From contig CAJHNH020008454.1 of assembly GCA_905116865.2 (NCBI GenBank), forward strand, positions 709,001 to 773,000: DNA of 64,000 bases, written 5' to 3'. Origin of the DNA: Candidula unifasciata (taxonomy: Eukaryota; Mollusca; Gastropoda; Stylommatophora; Geomitridae). The position numbers were made by a program, and so were the translations under genes. Shown here in pieces: positions 58,301 through 63,904 of the stretch; within the stretch, counting starts at the first letter, position 1; each line of letters opens with the position of its first letter. The notes beneath the pieces are model-generated. The model was not told the origin of the DNA. It did not search any database and saw only the letters and a program-made list of their open reading frames with translations.

Positions 58301-61300
58301 CATGCTTCTGCCTCCACCAGCCACTGCAGACTCAGCAAACCCTGGCATATCCTGGAGTGTACAGCCGAAATAGTGTCTTAAGAAGGCAGGACCTCTGGAA
58401 GATCTCAACTCATTCTAGTTCGAGCTTGCCAGTTTGGTTCTTCTTAAATGCTGTGAGTTCACAGACACCAGTGGGAGATGTCAAGTCTCCACAGATATCA
58501 GGCCATGTTAAAATTGAAGTAAGGGGTGGGAGGTATTACCTTCCTCGGCATCCCTGTCTGTAACTGTAACCCCCCCCCCCCCCCCCCCGAACAAATATTC
58601 TTCAGTGACCATTTTACAAGAATAGATTCACTTCAGAGCCTCATTGATGAAAGAAGAAAAAAATGCCTGGAAACTTCTGGCCATAGTAATCCATACTTAG
58701 GTGAAGTTTTTCAAAATTTACAATTGCTCTCAGGTTGACCCAGCCTAAAATGGTTGCAGGTAATGTTACTGAAAATCAAGGCTGTTGGCATGATACTGAC
58801 CTTATCACATTCTGGGTACTGATTAGTCTGTACAAAATATAGGTTAAGCATGAATGCACGAATGCACCAAAAGTGGTGTGAACAGGGTCCTTACTGGCTT
58901 TAGAACCTTGGACTAAAGCATTGTTAAGCCAGTATACTAACCACACAAGATCACCATGGCATTTGGGTAAATGCAAGAAAATCAATAAATGTATTACTGA
59001 AGAAGAAGAAGAAAAAGAAAACTACTCACAAGATAATTTTCTTCTTGAAGAGGGGGCAGTCATATACAAATGATTCATACTCTCCTCCTTCTCCACATAT
59101 ATTTAAGCCATATTCCGAGTGCTGGAAACATAAAGAGCAATCTTATATTATAAAACTGAAAATGCATGCATCTGTCTGTGAGCTGCCAGAAGGACTTCTC
59201 CCAAAAAGTGACAAGGACCCTTGTCCCTGCCATCAGGCGTACTGGGCATACAGGGTTGGACCTTTATTAGCGGTGACAAGTAGAGGGGTGAAATCTGTAG
59301 ATGTCATTCTGGTTGTACTGTCCAGGTCAACTTTACCATTTGCAACATGGTTTCTACATATTTATGATAACCAATGCCTTAATCATGAAAAGTTAACATT
59401 CCCTAGAGTTATTTCCCTTTAGTACCTTGAGAGTGAGAGATATATATATATATGATGTCCCATGAAGATAAGGTTTCATAAAAAGTATATTTCGCTGTTA
59501 TCTCCAATCAAACTTTAAGTCTAGATATTAACTGTCCTTTTCTTTTAGCCACGACATAGTGGCTAGACTAGTCTTTCAAAAATTTAGCACTGGGGTGGTT
59601 CGGCTTGAGGGAGGAGGAGGAGGGTAGTCTTGTCAGACAAATTTAGGGCCTAGGAAAAAGTGCTGGAGATTCAGGGCAATGAATTAACATTGGGCAGCAG
59701 TGAAGACAAAGATGAAGTAGAGGATGAAAAAAATTGTATCATTAACTATCCTGCGCGAGGAAATTAAATCAAATATTTTATACATCTGACATGAGAGAAA
59801 GAACAACAGGACTATGGCATACTTTTGTTGACAATTGTGATGTGTCATTAACTTTCAAAACTTGTAATGCTGGTACTCAAATTTGAAAATATTATGCAAG
59901 GAGTACGCTTTATGAAACATAACAGTCTATATGAAATACAACTGTCTGTAAGAAACAAAGTGAATAAGATCAGTGATACCCTTCCAACTAGCCTGTCTTG
60001 ATGCTGAATCTAACACTATCAGCAGTATCTGCAAACACATTTGTTTTTAAAACTTGGAGTTTGATTATTAAAACACGGCCATCCTGTTCTCACAGATGAC
60101 ACCATTTTTTGTATCACTCTGGCAGGGTATGTGCCCTGTCTATTATTACACGAATGCGACATAAGGAAGTGACAGCAGTATCACAATGGCTAGCATTTTT
60201 TCGCCTGTTGGCCAGAAGGCAATGTGTTCAAACCCCTACCTAGGAAGAGACTCAAAAACTGACCTGGACTCCCTGGTCAGCCAGGCCTAAATAAGTATGC
60301 AGTCTCCTTGATCTACGACCAAGGTCAGTTCAGGTCACAGGTCGTATTTCAAACTGGTCATAGTTCCCAACATTGTTTTCATTCAAAAGGGTTATATGAA
60401 TCTTAGATAAATCACAAACATTCAATCTATGTACGTAAAACTATTGTACATAAAGTGAAAAATACACACTCTGCTGCATTAGTTCCAGAAACTTTTTGAT
60501 CCTTCCAGTGTAGCTATTCCTCTTTACTTACTATTTCTGTGTGTGTGGTCATAAGTGCATATGATCTGGTGTTCTGGAAAATGTTATGGGAAGTAAAGGC
60601 TGCTAGCATGATACTGACCACATGATCCATCTGAGAGTCTATAGAAATGTGGACATATACCATAAACACAATATATTCCACTGTGTGAACAAGAATCCTT
60701 TACGTATATTGTTACCAATGTGCTTCAGAGCTGTTTTCGTCACTTGACAAAATGCCAAAGGTACATGTGTTAATTCCTCCACTCCAAACAGGTCGTGCAA
60801 CTACACAATTTTTATCTGACCACAATGCCACGACATAATTTTCATCTGACAGAAATGCAACTACATAATTTTCATCTGACTGCAATGCAACTTCCCAATT
60901 TTCAACTGATCCCAATGCAACTTCCCAATTTTCATCTGATCCCAATGCAACTTCCCAATTTTCATCTGATCCCAATGCAGCAACACAATTTTCATCTGAT
61001 CCCAATGCAGCAACACAATTTTCATCTGATCCCAATGCAGCTGCACAATTTTCATCTGATCGCAATGCAGCTGCACAATTTTCATCTGATCGCAATGCAA
61101 CTACAAAATTTTCATCTGATCGCAATGCAGCAACATAGTAATGCTACGACATAATTTTGATCTGATTGCAATGCAACTACACAATATTCATCTGATCGCA
61201 ATGTTCAAAGGTGATTTTTTGAGTACTTAGCTGATACTGACCTATCAACGATATGCCTAATGAAACTAAGAAACTTACCATAAGCAACATATGAGGTAGG

Positions 61301-62555
61301 ATCTCCTCCAGGTCCATCAGCAAGTGCTTCTTTGGTAGCAAACCTGATAATCAATGGGATGTCAGTATTCAAACTAGAAATAACCAAATTAAGTGAGAGT
61401 AAGGCTGCTACTGGAATAATGACATCATACATCGAGTGCCAAATGTTCTATAAAATATGAGGCTAAACCACAAATTTATCAAGGCATGGAAGTCATTAAC
61501 AGTATTAATAAGCATAGATCTGGCCTATTCAGGGAAGATCGTTCATTAGATCTTTCACGGGGGGGGGGGGGGGGGGGGGGAGTGAAAACTTAGACCATAC
61601 TCAACCCATTTCTCTGAAGGCTTCGGTTATATTCATGGTCAATAGTCCTTGCAGCTTTTCTTTGTTCTTTCTATGTGGCATATGGTTATTCCTGAGTTTT
61701 CCTATTTATGTGGGCCACCAATGTCTGCCAGGTCTTTGAGTAGTTGAGGTTTCCGCTACTACCTGGCAGTCCTGATAAGGCCTAGTCCATGGTGAAGGTC
61801 CACTTGGGCTTGAACTGCAGAGTACTTGAATGTCTGACCTGTGCTTTGTCTGCTGTAAGTTTTTCTTCTACTTTACATTTTTTTTCATTGTGCTTCTTCT
61901 ATCTCACGCAAGATCTTAACTACACAGAACTACAGGTTACAGTGGGCTGGCCCAGCCATTATAACTTCTTTAGAGGATGAATGGGGTATCTACAATCTGC
62001 TGTTAGTCTGCTATGAAGATTGAGATTTTATTTATCTCAGGGACGTAAACATTGAAGTAGCAGCGAGATACAGCGAAGTTGCCAGGCAATAAATTGGGCA
62101 ATCTATTGTTTGCATCTTTTTTTTGTACAAAAAAGGGATACTATTGCAGCAAACCATACTAGAGACAAAAAATGGAAGGCAAACATGCAAGATGGTGACA
62201 AAGGTTTCAGAAGGTAGGAAAGGACCGACCCAACTACCCTTAACACAAATGTCATAAAATGTTAATATGGAGGTTTGTTGATTGATATATTGAATGTGTT
62301 GTGCCACAAGGTGCAGATATCACAGCTTAGCTGTAAATCACAAGATAATGTGCCAACCCCCTTTTAAGGATGAAAGCAGAAAAAGATATGATCTGAATAT
62401 CACAGACAATATTTACTGACATATGTCTGGACTTACCCATTGCAGCAACTTTGATTATTTTAGCTTTAACACCACAGGCTATCATTTCTTTTAACAGTTC
62501 CTCTTGATCACGTCTCCATAAATATGACAATACTTTTAGTCCAAGGCGATCACAA
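37259..62555 (-). CDS. DPH6: DPH6, diphthine-ammonia ligase with fused RidA-like domains (12 exons; N-terminus outside)
   Basis: DPH6 performs the last step of diphthamide synthesis on elongation factor 2: ATP-dependent amidation of diphthine with ammonia, in the cytosol. Twelve minus-strand exons join with matching phases to give the C-terminal 536 residues. Residues ~1-123 are the end of the adenine-nucleotide alpha-hydrolase (ATP-PPase) domain, with LSYLWRRDQEELLKEMI, IIKVAAMG and the signature CGEGGEYESFVYDCPLFKKK. Residues ~180-285 form RidA-like domain 1 (FHVSGVIAPVSDD, LYIGDMANFVAINEVYKTFF, NPPVR). Residues ~300-425 form RidA-like domain 2 (APANIGPYSQAVKAGDKIFV, then AGIVPLVP, PALPKGCLVEW). 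A tail runs to VVSLVSVTGLHTRQQILAWC. Adding the missing ~130 residues gives about 665 in total, the size of the fused fungal, plant and invertebrate form; human DPH6 is only the first part. One intron is GC-AG, and exon 56066-55898 ends in a tandemly repeated donor. Introns are long and full of minisatellites and LINE/SINE copies. The identification is firm. Confidence 0.95.
37445..37565 (-). repeat. SINE family B fragment
   Basis: GGTCAACATCATGTCGGCCG, TCTTTATTTCCCAGGACTTT, ACCCGGTATCTAT. It lies in the last DPH6 intron, next to exon l. Confidence 0.55.
37665..37865 (+). repeat. SINE family B, inverted relative to neighbour
   Basis: GGTCGACCCAGCCTAAAGTG, GTCCTGGGAAAGTAAAGATG, GCCGGCGTAATGCTGACCAC, and GCCCGATGCGCCTAAGGC, ending TTTACTTTACTTACTTTA. 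With 37445-37565 it makes an inverted pair that could fold in DPH6 pre-mRNA. Confidence 0.65.
38785..39180 (-). repeat. tRNA-derived SINE, family C
   Basis: AGTTTGAAGAACGGTTCAAC (3' end), CTCCGTAGCACCGGCAAGGA, CGGGCGTCCAATCTCACTAC, and the tRNA-like head ending CGGACATTATGCCTCGAGAC (all + strand). Confidence 0.7.
39340..39553. repeat. 15-bp minisatellite, left part
   Basis: (AAATCTACTGCCTCC)n with T/C variants. It is the same array as 40175-40589, split by the LINE at 39554-40174. The readings rich in Leu-Pro-Asn or Lys-Ser-Thr are artefacts of the 15-bp period. Confidence 0.95.
39554..40174 (-). mobile_element. LINE family G, 5'-truncated, inserted in a minisatellite
   Basis: The minus frame reads LTMNITVNRVKLEQVKNFLY, LGQVITCDGRSETEVKKRIG, KMRIVKCYAFSTLLYDTETW and LEMWIYRRLGRISWKQKLSN, the C-terminal part of a non-LTR reverse transcriptase; past a frameshift, RYKWEDNIKRWTNSS and WRSIAANLHCGDGT then stop. 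The tail is (GATT)n. Candidate target duplication: TCTAAATCTA / TCCAAATCTA, not decisive inside a repeat. Confidence 0.8.
40175..40592. repeat. 15/30-bp minisatellite, right part
   Basis: About 28 units of AAATCTACTGCCTCT type. The last ~150 bases are a homogeneous 30-bp higher-order repeat (TTTAAATCTACCGCCTCC then AAATCTACTGCT). Confidence 0.95.
40691..40858 (-). CDS. DPH6: DPH6 exon k, C-terminal tail
   Basis: 168 bp. Acceptor TTTGCCTGTTGCAG, donor GTAGGT. It reads LINADSVRHIQPQAVVKDLL, QEYNKICEECDVTDKTPLVK and VLFCPVVFNYSQIHQ. Both phases fit exons j and l. I do not recognise its motifs individually; it is assigned by phase, strand and position. Confidence 0.75.
40980..41350. promoter_or_regulatory. 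CpG-richer segment with ETS/YY1-like motifs in a DPH6 intron
   Basis: About a dozen CpGs in ~300 bases, against a CpG-poor background. CTTCCGG (ETS-type) at about 41047, AAAATGGACGC (YY1-like) just after, and GGCGCGATG / CGCGCCATTTTC near 41276. It could be an internal or antisense promoter; no transcript evidence is visible. Confidence 0.25.
41860..41965. repeat. short ~26-bp degenerate tandem repeat
   Basis: Units of CTATTCCAGCATGGGTCA type (four or so). Confidence 0.6.
42425..42790 (+). repeat. tRNA-derived SINE, family E, split by a LINE
   Basis: The head has B box GGGTTCAATACCC (about 42480), the body CAGAAAGCAATGGCAAACT, then after the insertion GGCAAACTACTGGACGTAAA, TTTGCCTAGAAAAACCACAG and GGATACACAACTAAC. 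This is the most complete family E copy. Confidence 0.75.
42571..42704 (-). mobile_element. 134-bp 5'-truncated LINE insertion with 8-bp TSD
   Basis: Flanked by GGCAAACT at 42563-42570 and 42705-42712. The minus strand reads (frame) ETLQQHDVPMVEAARRARNR and TLYLPQHPQR then stop, followed by a GAAGTGAAGAAGAAGAAGAA tail. The ORF end is related to LINE family H (compare ALDRAHQRMLHLPPTLQ at 28000). Confidence 0.8.
42977..43158 (+). CDS. possible orphan exon antisense to DPH6 intron
   Basis: A 182-bp open stretch with a fair acceptor (TTACTGAACAG) and donor (GTAAGA) on the + strand. The frame reads PAKTTIKTQTVKLQPYLYTN, GQTLTNNNVTREVFLFRRAV and DDSGFYSIVAVTLTQVELWQ. The D-S-G-x-Y part resembles the F strand of an immunoglobulin-like domain, but the usual Cys is absent. 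There is no partner exon in view. It may be chance or a repeat fragment. Confidence 0.25.
43850..44790. repeat. ~20-bp minisatellite, >40 copies
   Basis: CACAATTCACAACCACAAGA type units with frequent ACTACC and ATAAGACATA variants and unit-length slips. It lacks G almost completely on this strand. In the DPH6 intron between exons j and k. Confidence 0.95.
44850..45020 (-). repeat. repeat family A, partial
   Basis: CTCAGGCAGATGCATTCTGA, CCTAATTAGATTACTTTTAT, GACATGCTTGCTGGGAGGGC, poly-C, then ATGCGGCTGTATACCCACAG. It lies 60 bases from DPH6 exon j. Confidence 0.6.
45082..45220 (-). CDS. DPH6: DPH6 exon j, end of RidA-like domain 2
   Basis: 139 bp. Acceptor GTTATAATCCAG, donor GTTGGA. It encodes ISTRDSEKSPFAPVVQYCIV, PALPKGCLVEWHTFVWPDIE and DVASFQ. 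V-P-x-L-P-[RK]-x-x-[LV]-V-E-W is the last strand of the second RidA-like domain in fused DPH6 proteins. Phase 0 in, phase 1 out. Confidence 0.9.
45390..45510 (+). repeat. repeat shared with 28380-28600
   Basis: CATGTGGGATGCAATTTA, TTATTTTGAAGCCCC, GGGCCCGCAATATAGCC. Confidence 0.5.
45555..45670 (+). repeat. SINE family B fragment
   Basis: GGTTGACCCTATCTAAAATG, CACTGTCCTGGGAAGTAAAG, GATGCCGACCACATCA. Confidence 0.6.
45735..45965 (+). mobile_element. LINE 3'-end fragment
   Basis: The frame reads QRITKQAIKLGAKEASTSKR and MTAQDRMEWRNRLRALREI then stop, the end of an RT ORF. A sister copy is at 56835-57025. Confidence 0.6.
46000..46250. mobile_element. possible piggyBac-like remnant
   Basis: TTAACCCTTTGACTTGGTAC at 46006 resembles a TTAA-flanked piggyBac-type terminus; I could not find a matching right end. 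Tentative. Confidence 0.25.
46362..46592 (-). CDS. DPH6: DPH6 exon i, RidA-like domain 2, with GC donor
   Basis: 231 bp (77 codons), acceptor TTAATTCCCAG. It encodes AGDKIFVAGIVPLVPSTLNV, IDGGISAQCAVALTHLETII and CPLVMCYLISQEYISTASQE, WSKALE. Read straight on, the frame stops after ARLS at 46347-46349, which would remove the last strand of the domain. No in-phase GT donor fits. GAG|GCAAGA at 46362/46361 is a good GC donor, and exon j continues exactly in phase 0 with the missing strand, so I place the boundary there. Confidence 0.88.
46685..47870. repeat. ~46-bp minisatellite, split by a LINE
   Basis: Units of CAGTAGTTTATTAGTTTCCC, CATGTGGGTGATAAACATTG A occupy 46685-46760 and 47500-47860. 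A two-unit higher-order pattern repeats after 47500. The 739-bp LINE at 46761-47499 interrupts it. Confidence 0.95.
46761..47499 (-). mobile_element. LINE family I insertion with (CTAA)n tail and TSD
   Basis: Flanked by the identical 10-mer GATAAAAATT at 46751-46760 and 47500-47509. Minus frames read TYLGSKMSSTGDTAPEISIR, KLKIFNSCVIPVLTYGCKML, then (shifted) FENKCLRRILNFKWSDFRTN and KRSRGRPRETLGRTI, WRVMTSALCAALDTRGK. The tail is (CTAA)n. A single frameshift near 47150-47210 breaks an otherwise well-preserved ORF end, so the insertion is fairly young. Confidence 0.85.
47865..47995 (+). repeat. repeat family A, 5' fragment after poly-C
   Basis: GTGGGTTTGAGGGCCCCATT, GAACAGATCCATTGCC, GTGACTAACTAGGAGTCTGC, the sense-strand start of family A. 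A related 3' extension (GAAATCAGATGTGTTGGG) recurs near 49150 and 21150. Confidence 0.55.
48240..48500. mobile_element. palindromic MITE, 24-bp perfect terminal inverted repeats
   Basis: GTGCTTTATTTATATCTTAC (48240-48259) continues CCCA, and 48477-48500 is its exact reverse complement. Similarity between arms continues inward for about 80 bases (CAGGTCACGGAACAGT on the left versus GACGTCACAGGACAGT from the right; GGGGTGGTAGA versus AGGGTGGTAAGA). It has no ORF. A relative lies at 56556-56756. Confidence 0.8.
48505..49670. other. no gene recognised
   Basis: Intronic. 49056-49200 carries a weak repeat (GTAAAAGACGACTAAGGGGT, GCTGTAGACCACAACACTA). Nothing else is supported. Confidence 0.35.
49675..49790 (-). 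mobile_element. LINE family D 3' end
   Basis: The minus strand reads RIYNQTVTSAIGIGTLRLLL and KMGTERLQHL. CATCTTCAGCAGCAAACGAA is shared with 55440. Confidence 0.6.
49952..50114 (-). CDS. DPH6: DPH6 exon h, end of RidA 1 and start of RidA 2
   Basis: 163 bp. Acceptor TTTTATTCCAG, donor GTAAGT. It encodes LCIQANLPRNIALQLDCQGK (end of domain 1), a linker, then HWAPANIGPYSQAVK, the A-x-x-I-G-P-Y-S-Q-A signature that opens RidA proteins. Phase 2 in, phase 0 out. Confidence 0.95.
50120..50800. other. intron with an unassigned open stretch
   Basis: A C run at 50402-50423. On the minus strand 50769-50587 is open and reads DDGGIIYRQSHLEPPSGKRR and SITWGQVTSIYSELQKLGRL. It does not join DPH6 exons g and h (they fit each other directly). 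It may be a repeat remnant. Confidence 0.3.
50812..50992 (-). repeat. repeat family A, partial
   Basis: TATCTTCTTTTTAGTGCTCA, TTCTGGTTGTTCGTCCACTT, GATCCTGTTCCAGAACTTCA, TTTTACAGATCTGGCTTATC, CCTTGCCTCTTGGGC. Confidence 0.65.
51185..51400 (-). repeat. tRNA-derived SINE related to family C
   Basis: Minus-strand head GGTCTCCGTGATCAAACTGT, B-box-like GTGGGTTCGTTTC; body includes TGTAGTTCCAGCAAGGATCC (+). Confidence 0.5.
51448..51577 (-). CDS. DPH6: DPH6 exon g, RidA-like domain 1
   Basis: 130 bp. Acceptor GAACATTTCAG, donor GTGAGT. It encodes DCLNDQGLTPTDICSVSLYI, GDMANFVAINEVYKTFFHVN and PPVR. The L-Y-x-x-D-M-x-x-F-x-x-I-N-x-V-Y-x-x-F-F pattern and N-P-P-x-R are classic RidA-family features. 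Confidence 0.95.
51903..52020 (-). mobile_element. LINE 3' end (family G-like)
   Basis: On + : GTGCCGTTTCTACAATGGAG, GTTGGCTGCAATGTATTTAC, as in the end of 39554-40174 (GTGCCGTCTCCACAATGAAG..GGCTGCAATGGAT). Confidence 0.55.
52025..52372 (-). repeat. tRNA-derived SINE, family C
   Basis: GGCGGATCAACATCATGACA, CTCTGTAGCACCGGCGAGGA, GCACACGGGCGTTCGATCTT, and head GGCGGATGCCATGCCTCGAG (+ strand). A deletion removes part of the middle. Confidence 0.7.
52812..53058 (-). repeat. SINE family B, full length
   Basis: CACGCCTTTAGGCGTATTGG, AATCAGCACTTGGCGGGTGA, CGGCCACCTTTACTTCCCAG, GGCTCTGTCGACCTGAAGGG, then a tRNA-like head with minus B box GGTCGTGGGTTCGTGTCC. It lies 83 bases from DPH6 exon f. Confidence 0.75.
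53141..53263 (-). CDS. DPH6: DPH6 exon f, start of RidA-like domain 1
   Basis: 123 bp. Acceptor ATGTATTTTAG, donor GTAACT. It encodes AEEVRVRIVDDNFHVSGVIA and PVSDDIDVKDASREALTTLI, the opening strands (F-H-x-S-G-V) and first helix of a RidA/YjgF-type fold. Confidence 0.92.
53455..53790 (-). mobile_element. LINE 3'-end fragment
   Basis: The minus strand reads EMITRTVGTAPIIMFIEKQR, IKWFVHLMRMKPQKAGQDFK, EYGLKESLTP with stops between; I-x-W-F-x-H-x-x-R-M is a LINE C-terminal motif. It starts next to a TTCTTCTTCTT tract (GAA-type tail). Confidence 0.6.
54360..54895 (+). mobile_element. LINE RT C-terminal fragment
   Basis: The + frame reads NKSLSLRVRKRILACYIHPV, LTYGCESWIIGRHAKQFLEA, LEMWFYRTPLKLPWTAKKSN then a stop; further on EVLKEAGARRQLITDIKRRQ, HVMRRGKMELVTTVKICGRR, DRGRQREKILDSL and GMIAHASRQGT. 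An in-frame stop and minor lesions make it dead, but much of the RT tail is readable. Confidence 0.75.
55395..55668 (-). mobile_element. LINE family D 3' end, best-preserved tail
   Basis: The minus frame reads RSEENGTMRSYEGIWPTLWG, GARWIYNQTVTGTIGILTLR, LLLKMGTGCLWECPECCDVD S then stop, aligning with the broken frames after the RNase H domain at 7090-7290. 5'-truncated. Confidence 0.7.
55680..55925 (-). repeat. ~53-bp tandem array spanning a DPH6 exon end and splice donor
   Basis: Five units. On the minus strand each has GTGTGCCAGACATGAAAATA, ACAG and GTTTGATAGTGTTACAGTAA. The exon/intron-like AG|GTT junctions fall at 55898, 55844, 55790, 55738 and 55686 (spacing 54, 54, 52, 52). The first unit is the true end of exon e. 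Confidence 0.93.
55898..56066 (-). CDS. DPH6: DPH6 exon e, ending at a tandemly repeated splice donor
   Basis: 169 bp. Acceptor ATTTTTACAG, donor GTTTGA (weak). It encodes DDSISLRDTILQLPIMTTTK, WVEEHVPVSLNNVEQSAGGD and TETMGLVMCVPDMKIT, the linker between the ATP-PPase and the first RidA-like domain. Phase 0 in, phase 1 out. The last ~25 bases and the donor are repeated four more times downstream. Use of the second donor would add 18 in-frame residues; later ones meet a TAA. Confidence 0.85.
56556..56756. mobile_element. MITE related to 48240-48500
   Basis: Ends AATATCTC / GAGATATT are inverted. The interior shares GGGGGTGGTAGATAGGC, TGGGTTGGGGTTAGG, TAGATGTTTTGGGG, and GACTGTCCTGTGACGTCA. 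Confidence 0.65.
56835..57030 (+). mobile_element. LINE 3'-end fragment with (GAT)n tail
   Basis: GACAGAGAATCACTAAACAG, GAGAAACCCTAAGAAGAACA, TTGCACAGAACTGAATGGAG, then GATGATGATGATGATGAT. A sister of 45735-45965. Confidence 0.6.
57045..57260 (-). repeat. repeat family A, partial
   Basis: CTTTCTTTGTGTTCACTGGC, AGAAAGTTCTAGTTGTTCAT, GCCCTGTTCCAGAATCTGAG, CAGGTCTGACTTATTTGTAT, CCTTGCCTCTCAGACCGATG. Confidence 0.65.
57265..57590. repeat. 30-bp minisatellite, ~11 copies, beside DPH6 exon d
   Basis: GATTATATACTGCAACAAAG, TTGTATATGT units, with a variant AGATTAGATACTGCAACAAA. On the transcribed strand it starts about 30 bases after the donor of exon d. Confidence 0.95.
57620..57713 (-). CDS. DPH6: DPH6 exon d
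   Basis: 94 bp. Acceptor TTTATTTCAG, donor GTAACA. It encodes KKTEMVMHSADTIAPVGYIN and LKECKLEDKEL, matching human V-x-H-S-A-D-x-x-A-P-V-x-Y-L and ending the ATP-PPase region. A 30-bp tandem array starts about 30 bases past its donor. Confidence 0.95.
58730..58905 (+). repeat. SINE family B fragment
   Basis: CAGGTTGACCCAGCCTAAAA, GGCATGATACTGACCTTATC, and GTGAACAGGGTCCTTACTGG at the far end. Confidence 0.55.
59030..59121 (-). CDS. DPH6: DPH6 exon c
   Basis: 92 bp. Acceptor TTTATGTTTCCAG, donor GTGAGT. It encodes HSEYGLNICGEGGEYESFVY and DCPLFKKKII, the most diagnostic DPH6 motif (G-E-G-G-E-Y-E-[TS]-[FLV] and D-C-P-L-F). Phase 0 in, phase 2 out. Confidence 0.97.
60165..60320 (+). repeat. tRNA-derived SINE
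   Basis: Head AGCAGTATCACAATGGCTAG (A box region), B box TGTTCAAACCCC; body GACTCCCTGGTCAGCCAGGC. Confidence 0.65.
60570..60670 (+). repeat. SINE family B fragment
   Basis: TGGGAAGTAAAGGCTGCTAG, CATGATACTGACCACATGAT. Confidence 0.5.
60786..61204. repeat. 30-bp minisatellite, ~14 copies, beside DPH6 exon b
   Basis: AATTTTCATCTGATCCCAAT, GCAACTTCCC units with local homogenised variants (CAGCAACAC, CAGCTGCAC). On the transcribed strand it begins about 75 bases after the donor of exon b. The 79-137-codon open readings are periodicity artefacts. Confidence 0.95.
61279..61343 (-). CDS. DPH6: DPH6 exon b
   Basis: 65 bp. Acceptor GATTATCAG, donor GTAAGT. The in-phase frame reads GLLPKKHLLMDLEEILPHML and LM, aligning with human L-x-P-x-K-H-L-G-x-x-L-x-x-M-x-P-Y-L. 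A different frame is open longer across the exon and misleads simple ORF calling; only this frame joins exons a and c. Confidence 0.9.
61559..61580. repeat. poly-G run
   Basis: Twenty-two guanines in the first complete DPH6 intron of the window. Confidence 0.9.
62437..62555 (-). CDS. DPH6: DPH6 exon a (first in window)
   Basis: Acceptor TTTTACCATGCAG, donor GTAAGT. 119 bp, phase 2 in, phase 1 out. It encodes CDRLGLKVLSYLWRRDQEEL, LKEMIACGVKAKIIKVAAM, the conserved R-N/D-Q-E-E-L-L-x-E-M-I stretch of the DPH6 ATP-PPase domain. The preceding exon (SDYQR region) is not in the remaining 1.4 kb. Confidence 0.95.
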
Positions 62556-62649
62556 CTGCATGGTAAAATATATAGAACATTAAGCAAACTTCCTGTGACA
62601 ATCTTGCATTGTTTAATAACATTAAAACAACTTAGGAATCTTTGTGGTT

Positions 62650-63215
62650 AAGTGTTTCAGCTGTGTGGCATGTGCACTGAAGAGCACAGGTTTGGTTTCA
62701 GACCAGGCGACCAATTGGAATATGTTCATGTACTTGACTTTGCCTTCATTTTTCATGTTCATACAAAGATATATACAACACTATGCTATCAATGCCAAAC
62801 GTGGACACTTACATCCTCCAATAAACGTAAAATTGTGACAACAGAGATGAAATGCCTTAGAAGAGCTGCAGGAGTTTCAAGGAAAGACAATACGAAATCA
62901 TGAAATCAGACGAATGCTAGGAATAAAGCCAGTCTTACAGGTTATCAAAGAACAACAAATGAACTGGTTTGGACACCTAACAAGAATGCCCTGGTACTAT
63001 CCGCCACAGGGAGCCACACTAAAACATTACAACGGTATAGTGCGAGTGGAAGACCTCGGAAAATATGGAGTGATGGCATTAAGAACAGCCTTACAGAAAT
63101 GAACATCAGTCTTAATAGTGCTCTTGACAGAGCTCATCAACGAACATGACATCTCCCCCCAACACTTCGATGAGGTAAAAGGTGGAAGAGAAGAAGAAGA
63201 AGAAGATACAAATAT
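62650..63215 (+). mobile_element. LINE family H copy with internal deletion
   Basis: Begins with HRFGFRPGDQLE (RT motif region F-G-F-R-P-G), jumps to LCYQCQTWTLTSSNKRKIVT and TEMKCLRRAAGVSRKDN, then, frameshifted, HEIRRMLGIKPVLQVIKEQQ, MNWFGHLTRMPWYYPPQGAT. It ends GTAAAAGGTGGAAGAGAAGA plus (GAA)n. The core RT palm is deleted. It lies just upstream of DPH6 exon a, antisense. Confidence 0.75.
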
Positions 63216-63589
63216 ATTCCTTGCTGCATTCAGTTATGAGGACTCAAGAGGAACTAAGTAAATGTACACTGAAATTTCAGCACAGAACTTTCTACTTCGA
63301 ATTTATCAATGCTTTGACCTACAATTGGCATTTAAATTGGTTATCGAATATTATATTCCGTATAAAGATGGTTCATCTATCTTTCTTTTCATATATATTC
63401 ACACAGAGCTCACTGCATTCTTATTTTAGTACCTCTATTTGTTAACCAACTTTGTTCACTTGGCTACAGCAGTGTGCGCACAATGTCAAATACACAGAAG
63501 GCTAGATCATAGTTCATGGAAACAAAAACAATCAAATACAGCGGTTCTGATGAGACTAGGAATGAAAAAAGTTTCTAAAAGAAACCATA

Positions 63590-63765
63590 CAGTACAGAAA
63601 GTTTGAAGACAAGCAAGAGCTAGACAGCAATACAAGTGGGAGAATAACATTAAAAGACAGGCAAACAGCAAACAGAGAATGTACAGCCAGGGCAGAAGTG
63701 TGTTGGAGATCTACCGCAGCCAATTTTTATTGTGGAGATGGCAACTGAGTGATTGCTTCCTGATT
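63590..63765 (+). mobile_element. LINE family G 3' end
   Basis: AGACAGCAATACAAGTGGGA, GAATAACATTAAAAGACAGG, and WRSTAANFYCGDGN then stop in one frame, matching 39554-40174 and 34215-34392. Confidence 0.65.
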
Positions 63766-63904
63766 TTCAAAAACAGGGTGTAATTTCATCCTGCAAAGCT
63801 ACAAGGCATGTTTTTTTTTTAAACCCTTAAAAAACAAAAAATAATAAGCATATTCCCAAAGTAAACTTGAAAAAAGCACAAGAATACACAGACTGGTACA
63901 ATAA

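Noticed and set aside
60712..61154. Repetitive 79-137-codon proteins
   Set aside because: Periodicity of the 30-bp array in a DPH6 intron.
61205..61432. 75-codon minus reading ...KEALADGPGGDPTSYVAYG...
   Set aside because: It is a different frame of DPH6 exon b; only the GLLPKKHLLMDLEEILPHML frame fits the neighbours and the family.
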